From the NCBI GenBank assembly GCA_947258695.1, contig CAMYJG010000011.1, positions 1 through 54,952 of the forward strand: DNA of 54,952 nucleotides, written 5' to 3'. Position 1 is the first letter of the stretch. Each line of letters opens with the position of its first letter. This document shows positions 9,496 to 16,989 of this stretch, piece after piece. Origin of the DNA: an uncultured Ectothiorhodospiraceae bacterium (lineage in GTDB: Bacteria; Pseudomonadota; Gammaproteobacteria; UBA6429; Thiohalophilaceae). A model generated the notes under the pieces. That model was not told the origin of the DNA, searched no databases, and saw only the letters and a list, made by a program, of their open reading frames with translations. Both the position numbers and the translations under genes were made by a program.

Positions 9496-9599
9496 ACGGC
9501 TCACCTAATCTTTAATTATTGCTCTGTGATGGCTTAAGCTCTGCGATAGTATTATGTCTGACGTCACTGCATTAATTATATCGCAAATCATATGTAAAA

Positions 9600-9637
9600 A
9601 TAGATGTTTTTTCTATTTTACATAGATTTTATTCTAT
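9600..9637. promoter_or_regulatory. Paired candidate CbbR operators upstream of cbbR
   Basis: ATAGA-N6-TCTAT lies at 9622-9637 and ATAGA-N7-TCTAT at 9600-9616; the latter is inside a longer near-perfect inverted repeat (GTAAAAATAGA with TCTATTTTAC). Their centres fall about 62 and 40 bp upstream of the predicted cbbR start. Confidence 0.5.
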
Positions 9638-9777
9638 AACAAATATATTTTACAACGTTAAATACTTTATTTGTTAGTTTTGAAAATGCTGCTTTAGAGT
9701 TATTACGAGGGAAAACTAAGTCGTGCTAGGAAGGTTAATACTTAATTGAAACTTGGGTGTGTAGACAGGAGTGATAA

Positions 9778-9813
9778 ATTCAACCAGATTTTCCAGCTGG
9801 CAACTGGTTGAAT
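9778..9813 (-). terminator. Stem-loop after mcdB, likely end of the cso operon
   Basis: ATTCAACCAG (9778-9787) and CTGGTTGAAT (9804-9813) are perfectly complementary over 10 bp, with CCAGCTGG inside the loop. It sits 20 bases past the mcdB stop on the minus strand. The following T tract is poor (AATTTATC), so it may be a weak terminator or an mRNA 3'-end stabiliser. Confidence 0.5.
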
Positions 9814-9832
9814 AGCATCAATGTATTTATCC

Positions 9833-10036
9833 TTAGTCCGGCCAAACGCGACAACCAGAACCACTGCTAAAACTAGCGACTGCTGCTTTGTTTGCTGGTT
9901 TCTTAGCTGGTGCGCTAGCCTTTTTAGTTACTGGCTCTTCTTTTTTTTCTGATGCGGTTGTTGTTTTCGCCGTACCTTGTTTTGTCATTTTCATAGAATT
10001 GACAAGTTTATTTTTCATACTTTCGTTACCGCTCAT
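9833..10036 (-). CDS. mcdB: McdB-like carboxysome positioning protein
   Basis: This 67-residue protein has low complexity, is rich in Lys, Ala, Thr and Ser, and is probably disordered. Its one distinctive feature is a tryptophan two residues from the end (GCRVWPD, W65). Alpha-McdB proteins are small, disordered, encoded next to mcdA, and have a near-terminal invariant Trp needed for carboxysome association. Its start overlaps the mcdA stop by four bases. Sequence similarity alone would not identify it, so the call rests on the overlap with a ParA gene, the carboxysome operon context, size, composition and terminal Trp. Confidence 0.75.
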   Translation of the reverse strand: MSGNESMKNKLVNSMKMTKQGTAKTTTASEKKEEPVTKKASAPAKKPANKAAVASFSSGSGCRVWPD

Positions 10037-10653
10037 TGCAAAATCTCCTGGATTAAATTCTCAATTTCTTCAACTGCCGCATCACCACGACGACCAACAT
10101 CATAAATACTCTTGCCTTCGAGTGCACTACTTCTGAAAACAGCACGTCGGCGAACCATGGCATCCGCAACCGGAATGCCTATTTCACTAACGGCATCACG
10201 AACTAGCTTTGATAGCATGGTACGTGGCTCTAGCTGGTTAATTACGAGTAAGGGTTTTAATTCAGTGTTGATCTGACGGGCTTTTTCAACAGCCTCTAAT
10301 ATATGTACTGTTGCCCACAAGTCCATCGGTGACGGTTGCACTGGGATAATGGCTCGATTGCTCACTTCCAATGCTTTATTCGTTTGTGGTGCGTAGACCG
10401 AGGGAGGACAATCTATAACAACCTGCTCATAGTCTTGTCTTAGTGTGTTAGCTTGTGCAGCGAGATCGTCTTCTGCTTCATAAACAGATACGGCATCACT
10501 TTCAGAGAAAGCACGCCATTGTAAAGAGGATCGTTGAGGATCAGCATCAATGACTGCTGTACGGCTTCGATTATTTAAGCCAGTAGCAACATTCAAAGAT
10601 AATGTTGTTTTTCCTACCCCACCCTTGTTACCGACAATGGCAATGATACTCAT
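10033..10653 (-). CDS. mcdA: McdA-like ParA-family ATPase for carboxysome positioning
   Basis: A 206-residue ParA/MinD-family ATPase. The deviant Walker A motif is KGGVGKTT with signature lysine K10 and K15; DADPQRSS and VVIDCPPS follow. It lies in the cso operon, 11 bases after the acRAF stop, and overlaps the McdB-like gene by 4 bp. ParA relatives of this type bind nucleoid DNA as ATP dimers and, with McdB, space alpha-carboxysomes through the cell by a Brownian-ratchet gradient. It lacks plasmid-partition neighbours such as parB or parS, so carboxysome positioning is the preferred role. Confidence 0.85.
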   Translation of the reverse strand: MSIIAIVGNKGGVGKTTLSLNVATGLNNRSRTAVIDADPQRSSLQWRAFSESDAVSVYEAEDDLAAQANTLRQDYEQVVIDCPPSVYAPQTNKALEVSNRAIIPVQPSPMDLWATVHILEAVEKARQINTELKPLLVINQLEPRTMLSKLVRDAVSEIGIPVADAMVRRRAVFRSSALEGKSIYDVGRRGDAAVEEIENLIQEILQ

Positions 10654-10664
10654 GAGTTAATACT

Positions 10665-10925
10665 CTATTGGTTTTTCTCACTAAACAGCGCATCTAATTG
10701 TACTGCAAATTGACGTTGTTGATCTGTGACAGATTCATCGTCTTCAGGCGCATGAATAGTTACATTAACATAATCACGGCCAAATCCCATATCGGGATAA
10801 TATTCTTCTTTTTCTGATAGTTCGGCAGCTCGATCAAGGAAATCACGTAAATCTTCGTAATCCTCAAACTGGTATTGATTTTCCAAGCGATTTGGGCGTT
10901 TTCGCTCTTTCCACTCGTTTTTCAT
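10665..10925 (-). CDS. acRAF: alpha-carboxysome Rubisco assembly factor (PCD-like)
   Basis: An 86-residue member of the pterin-4a-carbinolamine dehydratase fold. The segments RPNRLENQYQFEDYEDLRDFL and YYPDMGFGRDYVNVTIHA are characteristic of the carboxysomal branch. The catalytic histidines of true dehydratases (HHP motif) are replaced by YYP, so it is not expected to act on pterins. Family members from cso operons act as a chaperone for form IA Rubisco assembly. It is in the expected place, between the bacterioferritin-like gene and mcdA. Confidence 0.85.
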   Translation of the reverse strand: MKNEWKERKRPNRLENQYQFEDYEDLRDFLDRAAELSEKEEYYPDMGFGRDYVNVTIHAPEDDESVTDQQRQFAVQLDALFSEKNQ

Positions 10926-10965
10926 ACTATCCTCACATTAATTAAAATGTAACACGTGAAGATTG

Positions 10966-11418
10966 CTAAGTCTTGGGTGTTTCAAGTATTTTTATCCATT
11001 GAACTAGATCTGCATCATGTGCCTGCTCTTCTTTGAGTAAATCTTCAAAGAATTTACGACCGTCATGATCACCATTTTTCGCGCAGTGACGCGTTGCCTG
11101 GCTATAAAGCTCAACCAGATCTCTTTCTAGTATTGCATCTTCGAGAAGTAGTTGTCGTAAGTTAGTACCCAGTTTCACTGGACGTAGCATAGAAGCATTA
11201 GGTGCCACCCCAAGAGCGAGCATGCGAGAGATAACTCTCTCAACATGCCCCATCTCTTCGAGCGATTCCTTCTGTAACTTACTTGCATCTTCAGTCAGGC
11301 CCCAGGCCGACACCAGTTTAGCTTGAGTCGCGTACTGCTGTACTGCGGTCATTTCTAAACTAAGTGCCCTGCCTAAAAATCCCAGGACTTTATGATCTGA
11401 ACTTGTTGCGTATTGCAT
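10966..11418 (-). CDS. Bacterioferritin-like protein of the cso operon
   Basis: A four-helix-bundle ferritin-like protein of 150 residues. Visible diiron ligands are a glutamate in the first helix (LSLEMTAVQQY), the ExxH pair in LEEMGHVE, a glutamate in LEDAILERDLVELY and the ExxH pair in KEEQAHDADLV. Such genes are regular members of proteobacterial cso operons; iron storage or redox protection of the carboxysome is proposed but unproven. ATG 11418 is preceded directly by a GTG at 11421, and the choice between them is open as the RBS is weak. Confidence 0.82.
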   Translation of the reverse strand: MQYATSSDHKVLGFLGRALSLEMTAVQQYATQAKLVSAWGLTEDASKLQKESLEEMGHVERVISRMLALGVAPNASMLRPVKLGTNLRQLLLEDAILERDLVELYSQATRHCAKNGDHDGRKFFEDLLKEEQAHDADLVQWIKILETPKT

Positions 11419-11443
11419 CACGAATTATAAACGTGAAAGGTTC

Positions 11444-11761
11444 TTAAGAAGCTTTAGCAGCTTTAGCGCCTTTGCTTTTAGCAATAACAGGTTCAACTTC
11501 AGAATGCGGGCGAGCAATAATGTGAGCAGCAACTAAGCCGTCACCTACACGTTCACACGCATCAGCACCAGCACGAACTGCTGCGTTAACCGCACCAGTT
11601 TCACCACGAACTAGAACAGTTACATAACCACCACCAACGAACTCACGTCCGATCAGGGTAACTTCTGCTGCTTTAGTCATAGCATCAGCTGCTTCAATTG
11701 CTGGTACAAGACCACGTGTTTCGATCATGCCTAAAGCAATGCCGTAGGTATCTTCAGCCAT
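11444..11761 (-). CDS. csoS1: CsoS1 carboxysome shell hexamer, long form
   Basis: A BMC-domain shell protein of 105 residues ([29 protein letters not shown]... [16 protein letters not shown]). CsoS1 hexamers tile the flat facets of the carboxysome shell, with a small central pore for bicarbonate and other metabolites. It differs from its neighbour at only about six of the first 95 residues but carries an extra Ala/Lys tail (SKGAKAAKAS). An RBS GGAG lies upstream, after a strong intercistronic hairpin (11788-11821). Confidence 0.95.
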   Translation of the reverse strand: MAEDTYGIALGMIETRGLVPAIEAADAMTKAAEVTLIGREFVGGGYVTVLVRGETGAVNAAVRAGADACERVGDGLVAAHIIARPHSEVEPVIAKSKGAKAAKAS

Positions 11762-11787
11762 AGTAATTCTCCTTCAATTATTAAGAA

Positions 11788-11821
11788 TTTAATTAGCTGC
11801 GTAGCTACGCAACTAATTAAA
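11788..11821 (-). promoter_or_regulatory. Strong intercistronic hairpin between the two csoS1 genes
   Basis: Two 17-base arms (11788-11804 and 11805-11821) are complementary apart from a single C/A mismatch, with the centre at AGCT. It fills most of the 70-base gap between the csoS1 copies. No T tract follows, so it looks like an mRNA processing or stabilising element rather than a full terminator, adjusting the level of the second csoS1. Confidence 0.6.
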
Positions 11822-11831
11822 CAGTCCTACC

Positions 11832-12119
11832 TTACTTAGGTAAAACTGGCTCTACTTCTTTGTGTGGACGTGCAATGATGTGTGCAGCTACTAAGCCGTC
11901 ACCAACACGTTCACAAGCATCAGCACCGGCACGAACTGCTGCGTTAACCGCACCTGTTTCACCACGTACTAAAACTGTTACATAACCGCCGCCAACAAAT
12001 TCACGACCGATTAAACGAACTTCTGCCGCTTTAGTCATTGCGTCTGCTGCTTCGATTGCTGGTACTAAGCCACGAGTTTCGATCATGCCTAAAGCAATAC
12101 CATAGTTATCATTAGCCAT
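11832..12119 (-). CDS. csoS1: CsoS1 carboxysome shell hexamer, short form
   Basis: A single BMC domain of 95 residues, nearly identical to the adjacent CsoS1 (about 89 of 95 residues the same) but without the C-terminal Ala/Lys extension. It is expected to be a main facet component of the alpha-carboxysome shell. It follows csoS4B by 51 bases and has a GGAGA ribosome site just upstream of the ATG. Two copies in tandem are usual for proteobacterial cso operons, some of which have three. Confidence 0.95.
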   Translation of the reverse strand: MANDNYGIALGMIETRGLVPAIEAADAMTKAAEVRLIGREFVGGGYVTVLVRGETGAVNAAVRAGADACERVGDGLVAAHIIARPHKEVEPVLPK

Positions 12120-12170
12120 TTGTATTTCTCCTGATATCTCAGTTTAATTAATAATAAAGTTAGTTATCTT

Positions 12171-12425
12171 TTAACCGGCACTTTCGTCCCAGTTATCAAT
12201 AATTCCTGCGATCGTTAAGTCAGTCAGTACTTCAAAATCACCTGCTGCAAAACGCGCCGCTGAACCACTTGCCGTAAATACCCAGTTTCCTTCTCTAACA
12301 CCTACTGGATCTGTAGCAACAACCTTGTTGCCCATTTTATTACGCAAAATTCTCAAACTTGTTTGTTTCAAGCCAGGTACTCGACTTGTACAAACTAAAG
12401 TTTTATCTGCCTGGTAGATATCCAT
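12171..12425 (-). CDS. csoS4B: CsoS4B carboxysome shell vertex pentamer
   Basis: An 84-residue EutN/CcmL-family (BMC-P) protein. Visible family features are VCTSRVPGLKQTSLRILRNK near the start and GVREGNWVFTASGSAARFA in the middle. Pentamers of this family close the twelve vertices of the shell. It starts 5 bases after csoS4A ends. The A/B assignment follows gene order relative to csoSCA in Halothiobacillus. Confidence 0.92.
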   Translation of the reverse strand: MDIYQADKTLVCTSRVPGLKQTSLRILRNKMGNKVVATDPVGVREGNWVFTASGSAARFAAGDFEVLTDLTIAGIIDNWDESAG

Positions 12426-12430
12426 AAAGC

Positions 12431-12676
12431 TTATTTATCATCCCAGTGGTCAATAATTCCCACTATGGTCAGATCACTTGGATATCCTTTACTTCCTGCT
12501 GCTTCACGTGCTGCAGAACTACCAACGCATATCACCCAATCTCCAGGTTTTGCGCCTACCGCATCAACAGCAACTGCCTGTGATGAACCGTCAAGCACAA
12601 CCTGCAAATGTTTGTGTTCCATCTCTGGTATACGATTCGTCGATACCAATGGTTTAACTACCTTACAGATTTTCAC
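12431..12676 (-). CDS. csoS4A: CsoS4A carboxysome shell vertex pentamer
   Basis: An 81-residue BMC-P vertex protein (MKICKVVKPLVSTNRIPEMEHKHLQVVLDG, then GDWVICVGSSAARE). It pairs with csoS4B directly downstream and follows csoSCA with a 16-base gap, the standard order. Low-abundance pentamers prevent leakage at shell vertices. Confidence 0.93.
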   Translation of the reverse strand: MKICKVVKPLVSTNRIPEMEHKHLQVVLDGSSQAVAVDAVGAKPGDWVICVGSSAAREAAGSKGYPSDLTIVGIIDHWDDK

Positions 12677-12692
12677 CTAGTTTCTCCGTGGC

Positions 12693-14216
12693 CTATATCG
12701 CCGTTTTTAACGACGAACCTAAAATTTCAATTTGTCCGTTAGCATTACAATCACGTATTACTAACAATGTATGCAGCAAACCTTTTTCAGCTAAGTCGCT
12801 ATAGCGAGCCGCTGCTGCATCGGATACACGTTGGCAATGCTCGATTGCTCTTTCACGTGATCCTGGTACTTGGCCGTGATAATCAAAACGAATCACAACG
12901 GGTACCGGTAAACCATGTGCAACATTTAACTTGCTGAAGATTTTTATTCCTACATCGAAATCCGCTGTAGATTCTTCAACTGTGTTCAAATACGCAAAGT
13001 ACGTTAAGTTGCGTAGTTGCACTTCTTCAAAGCCAATGCCTGCACCTATAAAGCGCTCAGCATGTCCGATATCTTCGTAGTGACTACCGTAGTAGTTCAT
13101 TACGTATTCAATCTGCGACAAGTTGTTGATGATGAGCTTGCTGATTAATTTCAGCATGCCTTCGCCAACACCGGCTTGCGCTTCGCGAACCATCTGCTCA
13201 ATACGTTGCGTCGCATCGTTTACAGAGAGTCGCTGTGTTTGTTGATAAACATCTTTTGCATCAACAAACTTTTCTAAATCTATGTCACCGTTTGCATCAG
13301 GTACGTGTACCTTGATTGCATCAGTGTCTGTGTCAATGCCGAGTAACAACAAGTCAATCGAGGCACCACAACAAAAACTATTTTCTATCGCCTGTTGAAA
13401 CGCTTTTAAACGATTCAAACCTTGTTTGGCGGCTAACGCATCATCTGAACCATGTGCCGCACAACCTTCATGACTCGGATCAACCGAACTAAAGTGATAC
13501 GCCACTGCTTTCAAATACCGTGTCGGCTCATCCGCTGTATTAGGGCGGCCTTCACGAAAACGCAGCATTTCTGTTTCAACCCACTTCTGGATGCTGTTAT
13601 CTATATCAAACATTGCACCGGCGTATGATTTACGACGCACCGCTTCAATCGGTAGTCTTAAAACATAACGAATAGCGTGAGCTAAACGTCCGTCCGCACA
13701 AGGCGATACATCCATGGTGTGGAATCCACACTGCTGAATAAAGTTTTGAAACTCTTCAGCACCTGATTTACTTAAACCAGTATTACTTAATGGTGCCGTA
13801 CTAAAAAAATCATCACAATAAAGCTGATAACTTTTAAACACACACCAGGCAAACAATGAACGCATATCCAGCTGTTCTACCCAGGCATCTTCCAAAACTG
13901 CTTTTGGTAACTCATACCCGAGTTCTTGTTTTGCCAGTGCTTGCGCACGCGCCACAAAATCTTCTTCGTGCTGATAGGCTGAAACCTTTCTCAAGGTTGG
14001 CACAATCGCATCAAACGATTTCTTTACAGAAGTTTCGTATTGATACAACTGTCCATTTTCAGCACCATCTACCAGCGCATGGTTCGCAGAAACCTGGGCA
14101 TAATTCAGGTTCGCAGCAGGCGTAGCAGTTGGTCGAGCCCGACCTGCTGCTGTGCCTGTTACGGCCCTTTGTCGATGCTTTGACAAAAGGCTACCTGTTG
14201 GTTTACGCCTAATCAT
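12693..14216 (-). CDS. csoSCA: CsoSCA (CsoS3) carboxysomal carbonic anhydrase
   Basis: This 507-residue epsilon/beta-type carbonic anhydrase is carried inside the carboxysome, where it turns bicarbonate into CO2 for Rubisco. Zinc ligands match the Halothiobacillus enzyme closely: C173 (with D175 and R177 in SPCADGRLAH), H241 in AYHFSSVDPSHEGC and C252. The large C-terminal half is the catalytically dead duplicated domain typical of the family. The first 35 residues are basic and unstructured (SKHRQRAVTGTAAGRARP); in relatives this end binds Rubisco, and the VTGT element resembles CsoS2 repeats. It lies between csoS2 and csoS4A. Confidence 0.95.
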   Translation of the reverse strand: MIRRKPTGSLLSKHRQRAVTGTAAGRARPTATPAANLNYAQVSANHALVDGAENGQLYQYETSVKKSFDAIVPTLRKVSAYQHEEDFVARAQALAKQELGYELPKAVLEDAWVEQLDMRSLFAWCVFKSYQLYCDDFFSTAPLSNTGLSKSGAEEFQNFIQQCGFHTMDVSPCADGRLAHAIRYVLRLPIEAVRRKSYAGAMFDIDNSIQKWVETEMLRFREGRPNTADEPTRYLKAVAYHFSSVDPSHEGCAAHGSDDALAAKQGLNRLKAFQQAIENSFCCGASIDLLLLGIDTDTDAIKVHVPDANGDIDLEKFVDAKDVYQQTQRLSVNDATQRIEQMVREAQAGVGEGMLKLISKLIINNLSQIEYVMNYYGSHYEDIGHAERFIGAGIGFEEVQLRNLTYFAYLNTVEESTADFDVGIKIFSKLNVAHGLPVPVVIRFDYHGQVPGSRERAIEHCQRVSDAAAARYSDLAEKGLLHTLLVIRDCNANGQIEILGSSLKTAI

Positions 14217-14258
14217 TTTGTCTTACCTACTAAAGCCAGGGCCCAGCTCAATACAAGC

Positions 14259-16538
14259 TTAACCGCGAGCTCCACCAGAGTAAGTGATTAATGAACCATT
14301 TTCAGTATTACCACTGCTACCTGTTACTTTACTGACAGGTACAGCCGCTTCTTCATTACGTTTATTAGTCACAGCCATTGATGACATGTCACCGCGTATC
14401 GTCGGGTTACGACGTACCGCTGAAGCGCCTTCAGTACCTGTTACATGCTCACCACGGTCCCAATCATCACCTGTGATTTTCAAACCCGCTGCCTGGCCTT
14501 CGCCAGTAACGCGTGAAACAACACGACCATCAACCTGTTGAGCTACCACTGGTGCAGGTTCTGGCATGTAACTTGTGTTTCCGCCACCAAAACGTGCTTC
14601 TTCAGTACCGGTTACCTTGCCACCAGCCATGCCGAATGGACCTGTAATATGGCCTGCCTCGTATTGGTTACCAGTAACATTACCCATGTTTGCTCCTTGA
14701 CCTTGCTGAGCACCACCAGATGGTTGTGCCACACTAAAGTCACCCCATGGTTGGCCACCCATTGATTGTGGATAGTCCGGGCTGGCTGGCGTCGCTGCTG
14801 TTGCAGGACAAGCCTGTGCCTCCTGGTCCGCACCAATGTAAGGCGTACCTGTCAATGGTTCACATGCACCTCTGCCTGCACCTGTCATCACGCCACCAAT
14901 CCCCGGTTGAATACCTGTCATTGGTGCGCCAACGTTGGTCGTGCCTTTTTGTGCACGCGCCATCGCCATATTTTTCTCAGGTGAAGCACAATAGGCTTCT
15001 GTTTGAGCCGCACCCACATAAGGTGTGCCCGTTAATGCTTTACAAGTACCTGCTTCGCTGCCAGTTACGCCATCACCACGATCAGTCATAGTGCCGGTGA
15101 CGTTCTTACCCATCAACGTATTTGATAGTCCAACCTTTCTATCAGTCGGTGCTGGTGCAGTTTTGCAGAAATCAGAATACTGCTCTGCGCTAACATAATC
15201 GTCTCCGGTAACATTGCGGCATGTACCTGGTTCATCACCAGTCACATTAGAACTACGACCTACAGTGGTACCAGACACAGAGCCGCCACGTAGTGTGCTA
15301 CTAATAGCCACTTTGTTTGGTGCTGTATCTTGTCCTTTAGCCATATATTGCGTACCTGTTAAAGAGCGATCTGAACCTGGTTCATCGCCGGTTACATTTT
15401 CAGAACGACCCACGTTATTACCTGTTACAGCTTTGCCTTTTGCCGTTTGTGACATGGTCATAGCAGCAGGCTTAGTTGGGCCTTTTGAAGCACAAAAATC
15501 TTGCGCTTGTTCTGTCGATACATACTCTGTACCCGTTACCGCTTTGCATGTTCCAGGCTCATTGCCCGTTACTGCTGCACTTCGGCTAACGTTGTTACCA
15601 CTTACACGATTACCACCACCGGTTGAGGTTACGCTTACTCGGTTAAAAGAAGCTTTTGCATCAGTCTGGCAATAATCTTTAAAAACATCCGCGCCCATGT
15701 ATTCAGTACCAGTGATGGCACGACAAGTACTTGCCTCTGTACCTGTTACATCTTCTGTACGATCAACCATGGTGCCTGTTACCGCCTGGCCAGTTGCTGT
15801 TTCAGTTACACCCACTTTCCAGGGTGCATCTGCGGCAGCTGCCTGTGCTTTACGGTGACGACCTGGGCCAGTTGCCTGAGTCTTAGTTGCTTTAGTCGTT
15901 TGCGTTTTACCCTTTTGACTACGCTGTTCGCGTAACGTTTTTGCTAACTCACGGCTAGTCATTTTAGGGTTCGCCGCGCGAGCAGCACTCGCTTCGCTTA
16001 CTGTACCGCCGGCTAATGCTGCTTTACCTTTAGTAGACATGGCCTGACGACGTGCTAAATGTGCTGCACGTGTAGGATTCATTCCAACTTTTCTCAAGTT
16101 TGGAGAAATCGCTGCAGTTGTCACACTTGCCGTTAAACTCATGTCTGTTGTTGCAGCAGGCTTATCTTTGCCTCCACAGCCACAACCACAATCTCCTTTT
16201 CTCTCAGCGCTGGCTGCCGGAGCAGTTGCCGCTGGAGTTTGAGTTGCTGTTGTACCTGGCGCAGTACGAACGCGTTCTTTACTGGCTACTGCACCTTTAC
16301 CGCTTTGAGACATCGCGATACGTCGTGCTAATGCCGCTTTTTTTGCACTACCACCTTGAGTAGCTGCTGGCGCAGATGCATAACTCGTTGCTGGAGCAAC
16401 ACTCGTCGCTGGCGCAGAAGTCGTTGCTGCTGTACCTGTAGCGTTTCGCGTACGATCAGTACTACCTAAGGCATTTTTACCTTGAGTAGACATCGCGATG
16501 CGTCGTGCTAAAGCTGCTTTGCGTGCTGTTTGTGCCAT
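14259..16538 (-). CDS. csoS2: CsoS2 carboxysome scaffold protein
   Basis: This is the disordered scaffold that ties Rubisco to the shell, 759 residues. The N-terminal domain has Rubisco-binding repeats at about residues 5-22, 65-82, 157-174 and a divergent one near 194-211 (ARKAALARRIAMS-type). The middle region (about 241-580) has six modules built on VTGT/ITGT triplets with paired cysteines. The C-terminal domain ends in the shell-anchoring peptide GSLITYSGGARG, as in Halothiobacillus. A Cys/Gly run (GDCGCGCGG, 116-123) lies between N-repeats 2 and 3. One A7 run in the coding strand (16338-16344) could allow slippage, but no frameshift heptamer was found near the middle/C-terminal boundary. 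Confidence 0.95.
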   Translation of the reverse strand: MAQTARKAALARRIAMSTQGKNALGSTDRTRNATGTAATTSAPATSVAPATSYASAPAATQGGSAKKAALARRIAMSQSGKGAVASKERVRTAPGTTATQTPAATAPAASAERKGDCGCGCGGKDKPAATTDMSLTASVTTAAISPNLRKVGMNPTRAAHLARRQAMSTKGKAALAGGTVSEASAARAANPKMTSRELAKTLREQRSQKGKTQTTKATKTQATGPGRHRKAQAAAADAPWKVGVTETATGQAVTGTMVDRTEDVTGTEASTCRAITGTEYMGADVFKDYCQTDAKASFNRVSVTSTGGGNRVSGNNVSRSAAVTGNEPGTCKAVTGTEYVSTEQAQDFCASKGPTKPAAMTMSQTAKGKAVTGNNVGRSENVTGDEPGSDRSLTGTQYMAKGQDTAPNKVAISSTLRGGSVSGTTVGRSSNVTGDEPGTCRNVTGDDYVSAEQYSDFCKTAPAPTDRKVGLSNTLMGKNVTGTMTDRGDGVTGSEAGTCKALTGTPYVGAAQTEAYCASPEKNMAMARAQKGTTNVGAPMTGIQPGIGGVMTGAGRGACEPLTGTPYIGADQEAQACPATAATPASPDYPQSMGGQPWGDFSVAQPSGGAQQGQGANMGNVTGNQYEAGHITGPFGMAGGKVTGTEEARFGGGNTSYMPEPAPVVAQQVDGRVVSRVTGEGQAAGLKITGDDWDRGEHVTGTEGASAVRRNPTIRGDMSSMAVTNKRNEEAAVPVSKVTGSSGNTENGSLITYSGGARG

Positions 16539-16553
16539 TATTATCTCCGTATT

Positions 16554-16593
16554 GTCAGTTCTGAGCGTGAAACCTTCACGCTCATTTGCTGAC
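16554..16593 (-). promoter_or_regulatory. Intercistronic stem-loop between cbbS and csoS2
   Basis: A perfect 10-bp stem (16562-16571 with 16575-16584, 3-base loop) is extended by an outer GTCAG/CTGAC pair (16554-16558 and 16589-16593). It occupies the 80-base gap after cbbS. No T tract follows. A likely role is partial termination or protection of the cbbLS mRNA end, giving more Rubisco than scaffold from one operon. Confidence 0.6.
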
Positions 16594-16618
16594 GCTGGTG
16601 ATTTGTATTAACTCGTTA

Positions 16619-16948
16619 TTAACCTTCGTAAACTACAAAGCAAACTTGCTGAGTTTGAGTGTATGCATCGTAACCGATCAAACGGATGTTGTGATCAGGG
16701 TAAGAACGACGACATGCCTCTAACTCACCAAGGATGTTAGCCATGTTAGTTTCACCGAAGAATGGAAGCTTCCACATAGTCCAGTAGTGTTCCATTTTAT
16801 TTGCAGGAAGCTCATGCTCGATAGCTGGAGACCAGCCATTAGCAACCATATAAGCAATTTGCTTTTGAACATCTTCAGCGCTTAACTTTGGAAGAAAACC
16901 AAAAGTTTCCAAAGTCGCTTTAGTTTGATAATCACCTTGTGTATTCAT
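16619..16948 (-). CDS. cbbS: Rubisco small subunit, form IA
   Basis: A 109-residue small subunit. Recognisable parts are ETFGFLPKLSAEDVQKQIAYMVANGWSPAIEHE, the WTMWKLPFFGETN segment and ACRRSYPDHNIRLIGYDAYTQTQ. Together with CbbL it forms the L8S8 enzyme packed inside carboxysomes. It follows cbbL by 41 bases and precedes csoS2, the standard cso order. Confidence 0.97.
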   Translation of the reverse strand: MNTQGDYQTKATLETFGFLPKLSAEDVQKQIAYMVANGWSPAIEHELPANKMEHYWTMWKLPFFGETNMANILGELEACRRSYPDHNIRLIGYDAYTQTQQVCFVVYEG

Positions 16949-16989
16949 TGATTAATCCTCAATATTTTATACGTTAAACGAAACTTGAC

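Larger units (their letters stand above)
9505..9832 (-). promoter_or_regulatory. cbbR promoter region with two operator-like palindromes
   Basis: No gene lies here. On the minus strand a perfect TATAAT (9575-9580) gives a predicted start near 9568 for cbbR; the -35 is weak. ATAGA-N6-TCTAT lies at 9622-9637 (centre about -62) and an ATAGA-N7-TCTAT variant within a longer inverted repeat lies at 9600-9616 (centre about -40). The two positions match the recognition and activation sites typical of LysR regulators. The upper part (9778-9813) carries a hairpin that may end the cso operon. Confidence 0.5.

Noticed and set aside
10033-10653. ParA gene as evidence of a plasmid or chromosome partition locus
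   Set aside because: No parB, parS or replication genes are nearby, and the gene is embedded in the cso operon with an overlapping McdB-like partner.
14284-15675. Several plus-strand frames across csoS2
   Set aside because: They are antisense shadows of the repetitive csoS2 gene, with no RBS or family resemblance.
14259-16538. Repeated DNA in csoS2 as a CRISPR-like array
   Set aside because: The repeats are protein modules of CsoS2 with codon-level variation and no constant spacers.
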